NCBI GenBank assembly: GCA_031404155.1
Contig: JANNGZ010000405.1
Span: 1 to 33,027, forward strand
Reading direction: 5' to 3'
DNA from: JANNGZ01 sp031404155
Lineage (GTDB): Bacteria > Pseudomonadota > Gammaproteobacteria > Burkholderiales > Burkholderiaceae_C
DNA: 33,027 nt
Each line of letters starts with the position of its first letter. Within the stretch, counting starts at the first letter, position 1. The notes under the pieces were generated by a model that saw nothing but the letters and a program-made list of their open reading frames with translations, was not told the origin of the DNA and did not search any database. Shown piece after piece: positions 1 to 10,223 of the stretch. A program made the translations under genes and the position numbers.

Positions 1-262
1 CCGCGACCTGCAGATCATCGGCCTGCTGCGTGTGATGTTCGACCCGCGCATCACGCTGCAACAGCAAGTGAGCGAGCAGCTCAAGGCGCACTTCGGCGAC
101 AAGGTGTTCAACACCGTGGTGCCGCGCAACGTGCGCCTGGCCGAAGCGCCAAGTTACGGCCAACCGGGCGTGTGTTTCGACCCCGCGTCCAAAGGCGCGC
201 AGGCGTATATCGAGTTCGCGCACGAAATGGTCGAGCGAGCGGGCAAGCTCGTGGCGCCATGA
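1..262 (+). CDS. parA: ParA chromosome-partitioning ATPase, 3' end only
   Basis: Only the last 86 or so codons are present; the gene enters from the left edge in the frame starting at base 2 and stops with TGA at 260-262. The tail matches the C-terminal part of the ParA/Soj/MinD-type ATPases, with LQIIGLLRVMFDPR followed by the conserved VVPRNVRLAEAPSYGQP segment seen in chromosomal ParA. The family binds ATP and non-specific DNA and, with ParB bound at parS, moves replicated origins apart. The Walker A region lies outside the window and cannot be checked. Position close to dnaA and gyrB fits an origin-proximal par locus. The next gene is not parB, which is unusual. Confidence 0.93.
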   Translation, partial: RDLQIIGLLRVMFDPRITLQQQVSEQLKAHFGDKVFNTVVPRNVRLAEAPSYGQPGVCFDPASKGAQAYIEFAHEMVERAGKLVAP

Positions 263-307
263 CCGAGGGGGGCGCTCAGTGGCTGCGGGCCGCCGGGCGC
301 AACTGCG

Positions 308-1102
308 ATGACCCCAGCCACGCTTCCCACGCTGCCGCAAACCCTGCTCTCGCGCATCGAAGACGCCGGCCTGAACGCCAGCGCGCCGCCGCAACAACGC
401 TGGCTCGACGGCTGGCTGCTGCGCTTCTCCCCGGGAAAGGCCAAACGCGCACGCTGCATCAACGCGGTGGCCGAAGGGCGCCTCTCGATCGACGAAAAAA
501 TCGCACTCGCGCAGCGTGCCTACCGCGACGCCGGCCTGCCGCTCTTCGTGCGCATCACACCTTTCAGCCGCCCCCCGGGTTTGGACGCGCGGCTCGCGGG
601 CCTGGGCCTGGTCAGCATCGACGACACCCGGGTGATGGTCTGCGACGAGCTTTCACCCATCGCCACGCCCGCCCTACCGCCCGGGGTGAGCTGCCACCTC
701 CTGTCCCACCACGCGTTCGCACAAACGGTCGGCCGGCTGCGGGGCTCGCCGCTGGCGCAACGCCAGGCGCATGCGCAGCGCCTGGACAGCTCGCCGGTGT
801 CGTTTCGAGGCTTTGCGCTCAAGCGTGACGACGACGCCGCGGTGCTGGCCTGCGGCCAGTTCGCGCTCGAGGACGAACTGGTCGGCCTGTACGACGTGTT
901 CACCGCCGAAGCCTCGCGCGGCCAAGGCCTGGCCCGGTTGCTATGCCAACACCTGCTCGCCGACGCGCGGGAACGCGGCGCACGGGTGGCCTACCTGCAA
1001 GTGGAAGGTGACAACGCCGCCGCACGCAGCGTCTACCACCGGCTCGGTTTCAACGACGCCTACGCCTACCACTACCGCTGCGCCGCCGCTGACGCGGCTT
1101 GA
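308..1102 (+). CDS. GNAT family N-acetyltransferase
   Basis: A 264-residue protein whose C-terminal third carries the GNAT acetyl-CoA signature: LVGLYDVFTAEASRGQGLAR at about 191-210 with the R-G-Q-G-L-A pyrophosphate loop at 204-209, then a strand (VAYLQVEG), and an AARSVYHRLGF motif near 238-248. The first 120 residues resemble the degenerate N-terminal half seen in tandem-GNAT proteins. GNAT enzymes transfer acetyl from acetyl-CoA to an amine; the acceptor cannot be read from sequence. ATG at 308 is the chosen start, 45 bases after parA, in the same direction and possibly in the same transcript. No signal peptide; cytoplasmic. Confidence 0.85.
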   Translation: MTPATLPTLPQTLLSRIEDAGLNASAPPQQRWLDGWLLRFSPGKAKRARCINAVAEGRLSIDEKIALAQRAYRDAGLPLFVRITPFSRPPGLDARLAGLGLVSIDDTRVMVCDELSPIATPALPPGVSCHLLSHHAFAQTVGRLRGSPLAQRQAHAQRLDSSPVSFRGFALKRDDDAAVLACGQFALEDELVGLYDVFTAEASRGQGLARLLCQHLLADARERGARVAYLQVEGDNAAARSVYHRLGFNDAYAYHYRCAAADAA

Positions 1103-1327
1103 GCGGCGCGCGGGCCGCGGGCAGCAAAACGGCGGCGTCAGCGGGCCCGTCGGCGCCGCAGCACCGTGCTCGCCAGGCGCATCGTCCGCGTCGAACACGT
1201 CGCCTGTTCGGCGCACAAGATTCACCACGAACTTGCGTTCAGTGGATCGGCAGGGGGCGGCGCTACTCGCCCGTTCGCGCTGAGCTGACCGAAGGGCCCG
1301 CGCGTCCTGAGCCCAAGCGAACCCGTG

Positions 1328-2077
1328 TTAATCCAGTGGCGGCTCACCCAACCACCCCTGCTCGGCGCCGTCAGGCCCGGCCTCGGCGCTGGCTCGCGCC
1401 AGCGCCATCCAGGTGGCGAAGGGCAGGCGCAGCCCACGCCTGGGTGCCGGGCGCGCCACCTCCAGGCACTGCGTGCCACCGGCCTCGTGCGCAAAAATCA
1501 CACCACAAGCATCGGGCACCTCTTCCACTCGGGCAATGCCCGCCTTGAGCACGTACCAGCACTGGCCCGACAGCGCCAGGTAGGCCTCGCGTTTGGCCTG
1601 GTTGCGCAGGTCAGACAGCAGGTCGGCGCGCCGTACCTTGACCTCGTGAACGATCGGCTCGAGATAGTCCTCCACCGTGGTGTGCCGAATCGAAAAAACA
1701 TCGGGCATCGCGATCGCCCAGGTCGGCGCGCCGCCTTCGCCTTGCAAGGGCGCGCGCAGGCTCAAGCCGCGCCACACCACGCGCCCGGCACGCTGCATCT
1801 CCAGCGCCACGCGGGCCACCAACGCCTCGTGGCCATCACGCACCGCACGGTTTTTCACCAGCGTGGCGGCCAGCACCTTCACGCCCGCGTCGGTGACGCG
1901 CAGCGTCTCGCGCCCGTTCACGTCGCGCTGGCGTTCGAGCAGGCCGGCAGCAAGCAGCTCGATCTCGACCGTGTCATGGCAGGGCCATCCCGCCGAGCGC
2001 CAGATCTCGCGCAGGCGGCGGCGGTGTAGCGTGCCCCGCGCGGGCGCGTTTGGGAGTGGGGCAGCGTCCTCACTCAT
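1328..2077 (-). CDS. Winged-helix plus PD-(D/E)XK nuclease-like protein, uncharacterised
   Basis: A 249-residue protein with two visible parts. Residues about 35-75 (LLAAGLLERQRDVNGRETLR, then VTDAGVKVL) look like a winged helix-turn-helix. Residues about 120-182 carry a pattern typical of PD-(D/E)XK nucleases: P125-D126, a strand, then H-E145-V-K147-V followed by a basic helix RRADLLSDLRNQ and CWYVL. The layout recalls MmcB-type DNA repair proteins, but this is pattern reading, not a database match. ATG at 2077 is preferred over the upstream in-frame start at 2131 because GGAG stands about 8 bases ahead and the extra residues are unlike protein. It occupies the spot where parB would be expected, on the opposite strand. 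Confidence 0.7.
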   Translation of the reverse strand: MSEDAAPLPNAPARGTLHRRRLREIWRSAGWPCHDTVEIELLAAGLLERQRDVNGRETLRVTDAGVKVLAATLVKNRAVRDGHEALVARVALEMQRAGRVVWRGLSLRAPLQGEGGAPTWAIAMPDVFSIRHTTVEDYLEPIVHEVKVRRADLLSDLRNQAKREAYLALSGQCWYVLKAGIARVEEVPDACGVIFAHEAGGTQCLEVARPAPRRGLRLPFATWMALARASAEAGPDGAEQGWLGEPPLD

Positions 2078-2376
2078 CGCCGCTCCAGGCCGCGGCGCGA
2101 CGCGCGCAACTACAAGGCCGCAGCACCGCAAGCGACCCCGGCGACCCCAGCGGCCGCGCCGTCAGCGCTCGGCACAGTGCGCGCAGGGCCGCGCGGCTGC
2201 GCCTCGGGCGTGGCATCGATCGTGGTGAGCACATCCGCGAATGTTGCGACAAAAACATGCACGAATGCTGCCGCAAACCGCACCCCGGTGCGCCGTCTGC
2301 AGCCCCTCCGCGCGCTTGAACGCCACGTACAAGCCATCGCAATCCGCTGGCCGAGGTTCGGCACTAAAGTGCGTTC

Positions 2377-3258
2377 ATGAATACCACCACCACCCCCACC
2401 CGCAGCCCTGTCACCACCCCCCGCCAGGTCGAGCGCCTGGTCGCCGGCCAAGCCACCAGCGACGGCGACGGCGTCAAGCTCACCCGTGTGCTGACACAGG
2501 ACCTACAGCGCCGGCTCGACCCGTTCCTGATGCTCGACGCCTTCGGCACCGACAACCCCGACGACTACATCGGCGGCTTCCCGGACCACCCGCACCGCGG
2601 CTTCGAAACCGTCACCTACATGATCGCCGGCCGCATGCGCCACCGCGACTCCGCCGGCCACGAAGGCCTGCTGCAAAACGGCGGCGTGCAATGGATGACC
2701 GCCGGCCGCGGCGTGATCCACAGCGAGCTGCCCGAGCAGGAGGCCGGCCGCATGGAAGGCTTCCAGCTCTGGCTCAACCTGCACTCGCGCGACAAGATGC
2801 GCGAGCCCTGGTACCGCGATATTTCGGCCGCCGAGATCCCCGAGTTCAGCCATCAAGGTGTGAGCGTGCGCGTGATCGCCGGCGCCAGCCACGGCGTGGC
2901 CGGCGCGATGCAGCGCGAGGTCACCGAGCCCTTGTACCTCGACCTGCAATTTGCGCCCGGCGCCGAGTTCGCGCAGCCGCTGCCCGCAAAACACAATGCG
3001 TTTGTCTACGTCTTCCGCGGTGCGCTCGAAATCGCCGGCACCGCGGTGCCGCAGCAGCGCATGGCGATCTTGGGCAACGACACCGGCACCAGCTGCGACG
3101 GCGTGCAGCTGCGCGCCGGACCCCAGGGCGCCCGCGCCTTGTTGATCGCGGGCGCGCCGCTCAACGAGCCGATCGCGCAATACGGCCCGTTTGTGATGAA
3201 CACCAACGAGCAAATCTTCACAGCAGTCGAAGACTTCCGCGCCGGGCGGCTGGCCTGA
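2377..3258 (+). CDS. Pirin family protein
   Basis: A 293-residue bicupin of the pirin family. The N-terminal cupin has the family metal-binding set: H71 and H73 in DHPHRGFETVTYMI, and H115 and E117 in GRGVIHSELPE, matching the Fe-binding three-His one-Glu site of bacterial pirins such as the quercetinase YhhW. The second cupin covers roughly 185-285 (AKHNAFVYVFRGALEIAG). Pirins bind a metal and have been reported as quercetin 2,3-dioxygenases or as redox co-regulators; which applies here cannot be told. ATG at 2377 is the start. An ACTAAAGT element just upstream could be a -10. The gene is convergent with the DUF427 gene. Confidence 0.92.
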   Translation: MNTTTTPTRSPVTTPRQVERLVAGQATSDGDGVKLTRVLTQDLQRRLDPFLMLDAFGTDNPDDYIGGFPDHPHRGFETVTYMIAGRMRHRDSAGHEGLLQNGGVQWMTAGRGVIHSELPEQEAGRMEGFQLWLNLHSRDKMREPWYRDISAAEIPEFSHQGVSVRVIAGASHGVAGAMQREVTEPLYLDLQFAPGAEFAQPLPAKHNAFVYVFRGALEIAGTAVPQQRMAILGNDTGTSCDGVQLRAGPQGARALLIAGAPLNEPIAQYGPFVMNTNEQIFTAVEDFRAGRLA

Positions 3259-3357
3259 GCGGCCTGCGGCGCGCGCCCATCGCACTGGCCGATTCATGAT
3301 GCGGCTCGGGCGCGGCTGCGCAGGTGCTGCACACGCGACCGAGGTGCGGTAAGCGCC

Positions 3358-3639
3358 TCAGCCGCTCACCACCACGCCCTTCCAGAACGCCACCCGCCCC
3401 TGGATGTTCGCCGCGGCCTCGCTCGGCTCGGGGTAATACCAGACCGCGTCGGGGTTGAGTTCGCCGTTGACCAGCAAGCTCAGGTAGTAGGCCTGCCCCT
3501 TCCACACGCAGCTGGTGCGATGGTTGCTGAACGCGGTGTACTCGCGTTTGAGCGCGCTCTCGGGGAAATAGTGGTTGCCTTCGACCACCACGGTGTCGTT
3601 GCTCTCCGCCACCACCACGCCGTTCCAGCTTGCCTTCAT
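3358..3639 (-). CDS. DUF427 domain protein
   Basis: A 93-residue protein consisting of a single DUF427 domain: MKASWNGVVVAES at the N-terminus, the conserved GNHYFPESALKREYT at about 21-35, then CVWKGQAYYLSL and AVWYYPEPSEAAANIQGRVAFWKG. The domain is a small beta-fold of unknown biochemical role. ATG at 3639 is chosen because AAGAGG lies about 7 bases upstream; an in-frame ATG at 3681 exists but adds a non-conserved stretch. The gene is transcribed towards pirin and is divergent from the phosphoesterase gene, so the 3640-3793 spacer should hold both promoters. Confidence 0.9.
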   Translation of the reverse strand: MKASWNGVVVAESNDTVVVEGNHYFPESALKREYTAFSNHRTSCVWKGQAYYLSLLVNGELNPDAVWYYPEPSEAAANIQGRVAFWKGVVVSG

Positions 3640-3793
3640 ATCGAGCCTCTTGCATTCTGGCCCCCACATCGGGGCGGCCATGATGCCACCCGCGGCTTGC
3701 CGCGTGCAGCGGCCGTCTCAAGCACCCAGGGTGCGGTGGCATGATCGCCCGCGCCATCGCCCGCGCCATCAACCGCGCACTTGGGACTCCACC

Positions 3794-5788
3794 GTGGACA
3801 CACGCGAATTCGGCCGCTCACATCCGCCCTCGCAACGCCGCCCGGTGGCGTGGTACTCACCACGTGTGCTGTGGCAAGCGGCGCAGGAGCTGGTGCAGTC
3901 GCAGAACCTGCTGCGCAACCTCGACCGCCGCGAAAGTTTTTCGTCGGTGCTCGAGCCGATCGACCTCTCCGGCCGCAGCGCGAGCGAGGTGCGCGGCTTC
4001 TGGTTCGACTTCATCTCCGACACGGGGGATGGCGGCAACGCCACCTTCGCGGTGGCCCAGGCCGCGCTACGGCGTTCGCTTACCGTAGCCGACCGCGCCC
4101 GTGGCGACGACAGCGACGACAGCGACGACAGCAAAGCCGAGCTCACCCTGCCCGAAGGCGAGCTGTTGGTGCTCGGCGGCGACCTCGCCTACCCCGGCGC
4201 CGGCCCGGCGGACTACCAGTACCGTTTCCACGAAATGTTCGCGCTCGCGCGCGACCCCGCCAGCCGCTTCGGCACCGACCTGCCGGCCGTCGCTCGCGCC
4301 GGCGTCGCCACCGTAGCCGAGCGCCGCAAGGTGGTCGCCGCGCTGCCGCAGAACCACGACTGGTTCGACAGCGCTGCCACCTTCTGCCGCTACTTCGTCA
4401 ACTACGACCGCGGCGCTTTCATCGGCGCGCGCACGCCGCAGCGCCAGACCTACTTCGCGCTGGCGCTGCCGCGGCGCTGGTGGGTGCTCGGCTTCGACTG
4501 GGCGCTGTCGGGCGACCTCGACCGCAACCAGTTCGAGGCCTTTGTCGACCTGGCCAAAGTGCACCTGGCAGCGGGCGACGACCTGATCCTGGTCTACCCC
4601 GAACCGTACTGGACCCGCGAACTCGGCGACGGTGCGGCGCGCGGCTACCCGCGCCGCTATCAGCGCCTGGAGGCGATCCTGGAGGCGCGTGGTGCGCGCA
4701 TCCGCCTGCGCCTGGCCGGTGACCTGCACCACTACAAACGCGAAACCCTTGCGCGCGACGAGGTCACCGGCTTGGACACGCACCTGGTCACCTGCGGCAG
4801 CGGCGGCGCCTTCCTGCACCCGACGCATGGCGCGGTGGTGGGCCAAGCCACGCGGCTGGACCGCGCCAACGAGCTCGACGCCGTCGACACCGAATTGCAG
4901 AGCCGGGTGCGGGTGGGCCGGGTCGAGCGGGCGCGCGACGACGGCCATGAAAGCACCCGCGACAACCCACACGACGGCGTCCCCGATACCTGCTTCCAAG
5001 CTACCGCCACCTACCCCGACGCCGATGTCACGCGGCGGCTGGCCTGGCGCAACCTCTTCGCGCTGTTCCACATCGGTTTCAGCCGGCCGCCTTTGCAGCT
5101 CGGCCTGCGCCGCGCCGTGGCCGAAACGATGGACTCGAACTTCGCCTTTGCGCTCTATCTCGGGCTGCTCTACGGCATCAACGCGTATGTCAATTCCTTC
5201 GTCTTCAGCCGCTCCTTCGAGCCCGACGGTTTTGCGCCGATGCAGACCCTGGGCTTTGCCCAAGCCACGCCGCTGTGGCTGCGCGCGATGGTGTTCAGCC
5301 CGGTGGCCACGCTGATCAACATCTGCATGCTCGCCGGCTGCATCAAGGTCGCGTCCGAAGGCCCGGCGCCCTGGGCCACGCGCATCGCCGGCGGCGTCCT
5401 ACACGGCATGGCGCATGGCTACTGCGTCTTTGTGCTGTACTGGTGCGTCACCCACGCGCTCGCGCCACTGATGCCCGAGGCCACCTCCGCGTCCTTGCAC
5501 TGGGGCCTGGCGAGTTGGGCGTTGGTGGGTGTGGCGGGTGTGCTCGTCGGCGCGCTCCTGTTCGGCGTCTACCTGATGCTGATGAGCGCAGTGTTCGGCC
5601 AGTTGCCGAACAACGCCTTCGGCTCGCTGGCGGTACAGGACTACAAGGGCTTCATGCGCTTTTGCATCACCGAGCAGGGGCTCGAAGCCACGATGCTCGG
5701 CCTGGACCAGGTGCCCCGTTCGCAAGCCGAAGGCACGCCGCCGGCGCGCTGGCGCGTGGTCGACCGCTTCATGCTGCGGCGGCGCTGA
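3794..5788 (+). CDS. Calcineurin-like phosphoesterase with C-terminal membrane domain
   Basis: About 664 residues from the GTG at 3794 (VDTREFGRSHPPSQRRP). An in-frame ATG pair at 3680/3683 would add an Arg/Pro-rich stretch that does not look like protein, so the GTG is preferred. Residues 68-345 form a calcineurin-like metallophosphoesterase: ISDTGDGGN (74-82), LVLGGDLAYPG (126-136), LPQNHDWFD (184-192) and LAGDLHHYKRE (307-317). Two motifs are altered: the usual GNHD reads QNHD, and the motif expected to supply a metal-binding His (as in THEP) reads Y268-P-E-P. A run of Asp/Ser (105-113) interrupts the domain. Four membrane segments follow at about 450-470, 497-519, 533-556 and 574-600. Substrate unknown. 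Confidence 0.82.
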   Translation: MDTREFGRSHPPSQRRPVAWYSPRVLWQAAQELVQSQNLLRNLDRRESFSSVLEPIDLSGRSASEVRGFWFDFISDTGDGGNATFAVAQAALRRSLTVADRARGDDSDDSDDSKAELTLPEGELLVLGGDLAYPGAGPADYQYRFHEMFALARDPASRFGTDLPAVARAGVATVAERRKVVAALPQNHDWFDSAATFCRYFVNYDRGAFIGARTPQRQTYFALALPRRWWVLGFDWALSGDLDRNQFEAFVDLAKVHLAAGDDLILVYPEPYWTRELGDGAARGYPRRYQRLEAILEARGARIRLRLAGDLHHYKRETLARDEVTGLDTHLVTCGSGGAFLHPTHGAVVGQATRLDRANELDAVDTELQSRVRVGRVERARDDGHESTRDNPHDGVPDTCFQATATYPDADVTRRLAWRNLFALFHIGFSRPPLQLGLRRAVAETMDSNFAFALYLGLLYGINAYVNSFVFSRSFEPDGFAPMQTLGFAQATPLWLRAMVFSPVATLINICMLAGCIKVASEGPAPWATRIAGGVLHGMAHGYCVFVLYWCVTHALAPLMPEATSASLHWGLASWALVGVAGVLVGALLFGVYLMLMSAVFGQLPNNAFGSLAVQDYKGFMRFCITEQGLEATMLGLDQVPRSQAEGTPPARWRVVDRFMLRRR

Positions 5789-6041
5789 GATCGGCGCCGC
5801 CCACGCGGGCCGCGATGCTCTGCCCGTGGCGCTCGTCGCCTGGTTTTCGGCCGGTACCGCGGCCGCGCCACCGTCGCCCACCCATGGCTGCTTGGTTCGC
5901 CTGTCTCGCGGTTTCGGGCCGAGTGCATCCGTACACGCGTGCGATGATGTTGGCGACGCTGACGCGAACGCCGCACGCGCCATGAGCCCACAGGACCGCC
6001 TCAAGGGCGAACACCAAAGCGCGCAGCTCGAAGGTACGCCA

Positions 6042-6551
6042 GTGAATCACCAGCCCGCCCCCAGACGCGAGCCCACGTTGGCCTGGGAGGATTTCCCGAT
6101 CGACAGCGTGCGCGAATTCGGCGCCACGCCGGTCACCCGCGAAGCCATCGTCGAGTTCGCCACGCGTTTCGACCCGCAGTACTTCCATGTCGACGACGAA
6201 GCCGCGCGCAGCTCCTTGTTCGGCGGCCTCTGCGCCAGCGGCTGGCACACCTGCGCGATGACGATGCGCATGATCTGCGACGGCTACCTGCTCGACAGCG
6301 CCAGCCTCGGTGCCCCCGGCGTTGAAAACGTGCGCTGGCAACAACCGGTGTTCCCCGGCGATGTGCTCAGCGTGCGCACCCGCGTGCTCGACGCCCGCCT
6401 CAGCGCCAGCCGCCCCGGCGTCGGCCTGTTGCGCACCGGCTGGGAAGTGCTCAACCAGCGCGGCGAGATCGTGATGACGATGCAGGGGTGGGGGATGATG
6501 CGCACGCGCGATGGGCTTGGGGCGGCTGCACCCAGCGCGGCACCGGGCTGA
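6042..6551 (+). CDS. MaoC-like hot-dog hydratase
   Basis: A 169-residue MaoC/R-hydratase-like hot-dog protein. The conserved region is YFHVDDEAARSSLFGGLCAS, preceded by FATRFDP, giving the D44-x4-H49 pair that matches the catalytic Asp/His of (R)-specific enoyl-CoA hydratases, then GVENVRWQQPVFPGDVL, the family's second signature. The expected reaction is hydration of an enoyl-CoA or similar thioester. The GTG at 6042 is chosen because GAAGG sits 7 bases upstream and the domain begins soon after (WEDFPIDSVREFG); an ATG at 5982 is the alternative. It follows the phosphoesterase by about 250 bases, so an independent promoter is likely. Confidence 0.86.
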   Translation: MNHQPAPRREPTLAWEDFPIDSVREFGATPVTREAIVEFATRFDPQYFHVDDEAARSSLFGGLCASGWHTCAMTMRMICDGYLLDSASLGAPGVENVRWQQPVFPGDVLSVRTRVLDARLSASRPGVGLLRTGWEVLNQRGEIVMTMQGWGMMRTRDGLGAAAPSAAPG

Positions 6552-6708
6552 ACGCGGGCCCACGCAAAGAGAACCATGCAAATCGATCAGCTTCGGCAGC
6601 GCCCAGCGCTAGCGCCGCCGCCGCCGCCGCCGGCAACAGATTGCTGTTCGCTGAGGAGTCATGTCGGGAAGAGATTTGCCGCGATCCCCGAGGACCTCGT
6701 GCGTCGGA

Positions 6709-7338
6709 TCAATACTTGAATTGCACGTAATCGAGTTTCAGCCTATCCCCAAGGCAATCCTGTTTTTGGTCCCATCCACCAGGCTCGGGGTTGACGCCGG
6801 TGAAATGCGCAGCCCCGAAGAGCACCAGGCACCGTGCTTTCTGACCCCCGTAACGCTCTAGGAGAATCCGATGGAAGTGCGCGGCGGCCTGCAAATCCCG
6901 GTAATGGACCGCGGTCTTCGTCGTCTGCGTTCTCATCTCCCGCCGTGGCCACTTTTCTTCTTGTTTCTTGGCGAAGGATGGTTGACTGCTTGTGGTTCTG
7001 GTATCGGTGTCGATCAGGTGAACAGCAACTTTTAGCCTGATCGCAAACGCAGCCACAACACTCAAGTGCATGGGACTGCCATTCTCCGGCGTAGCGCCAA
7101 TGGCAGACGTGCACAACCCCTGAAACTCTGAGTGCGACGGTACCTTTTCGCTGCGCTTCGCAGCGTCGTCTAGATCGCCCTGCTGCTCATTGAGACCCTC
7201 CAGGAAAAGGGCGCGCACAAGCCCCTCCTTCAGCAGTTGGCACGTGAAGCGTCGGGCATCTGGAGACCTATGGTCCTCGGCGACTCCCAATCCGATTGTT
7301 GCAAGTCTGCCCCTCGCAAGCTCCTGGCCAATTTCCAC
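6709..7338 (-). CDS. Uncharacterised protein, possible TraB/ChaN-like fold, atypical base composition
   Basis: I do not recognise this gene by name. From the GTG at 7338, with GAGGAAG about 8 bases upstream, it encodes 209 residues; a TTG at 7467 would extend it by 43. Visible landmarks are LGVAEDHRSPDARR (17-30), ALFLEGLNEQQGD (43-55), VAVHLIDTDT (104-113) and CLVLFGAAHFTG (170-181). The order GxxxDH, E, then a C-terminal GxxH is reminiscent of TraB/ChaN/Tiki-type folds, and the helix before the last motif fits too, but this is a weak structural guess. There is no signal peptide or membrane segment. The DNA is clearly less GC-rich than its neighbours, with rarer codons, which suggests horizontal acquisition next to the conserved gyrB. 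Confidence 0.6.
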   Translation of the reverse strand: MEIGQELARGRLATIGLGVAEDHRSPDARRFTCQLLKEGLVRALFLEGLNEQQGDLDDAAKRSEKVPSHSEFQGLCTSAIGATPENGSPMHLSVVAAFAIRLKVAVHLIDTDTRTTSSQPSFAKKQEEKWPRREMRTQTTKTAVHYRDLQAAAHFHRILLERYGGQKARCLVLFGAAHFTGVNPEPGGWDQKQDCLGDRLKLDYVQFKY

Positions 7339-7608
7339 GATGAACTTCCTCGACGCATGAATGGTGGAGTTGGAGGATAGCTCGTTCAAAGGCCCTCTTT
7401 CCCTGGCGACAGGGTGGCCCGGCGAACGACGGCTTTCCACACTCGAGATCGATGCGGCGGGAGTCAATTCAGGGTCGAACCCGGTCGCTCCACGGCCATA
7501 TCAGCCTCTTGCAAACCAGCCGTTCCTGCACCGGGCCAGTTGCACCAACTCTGTCGGTTTTGCAGCGGCACTTGATCGCAGTTCGCAATTACTCTGTGAG
7601 CAGCGCGC

Positions 7609-10113
<2,505 letters not shown>

Positions 10114-10160
10114 GGGTCTCGGTGCGAAGGGCGGGTGACGTTCAACGCCGCGCCACCTTC

Positions 10161-10190
10161 AAAAAACGCTGAAGCGGGCTCGCGGCCCGC
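10161..10190 (-). terminator. Hairpin plus T-run between dnaN and gyrB, possible attenuator
   Basis: Read on the minus strand, a 6-bp stem GCGGGC/GCCCGC with a 5-base loop is followed seven bases later by six T residues. The gap between stem and T-run makes it a poor intrinsic terminator. It could lower gyrB expression relative to dnaN or be chance in GC-rich DNA. Confidence 0.3.
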
Positions 10191-10223
10191 TCTGGCTCTG
10201 GTCTTGGGGTAAGGTAACGCGGC

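Noticed and set aside
6605..6640. Run of GCC/CCG triplets as a possible repeat element or array
   Set aside because: It is a short simple-sequence run with no spacers or flanking repeats, so not a CRISPR or insertion-sequence end.
7468..7495. GGGTCGAACCC stretch resembling a tRNA T-arm
   Set aside because: The loop is too short and no acceptor, D or anticodon arms can be drawn around it.
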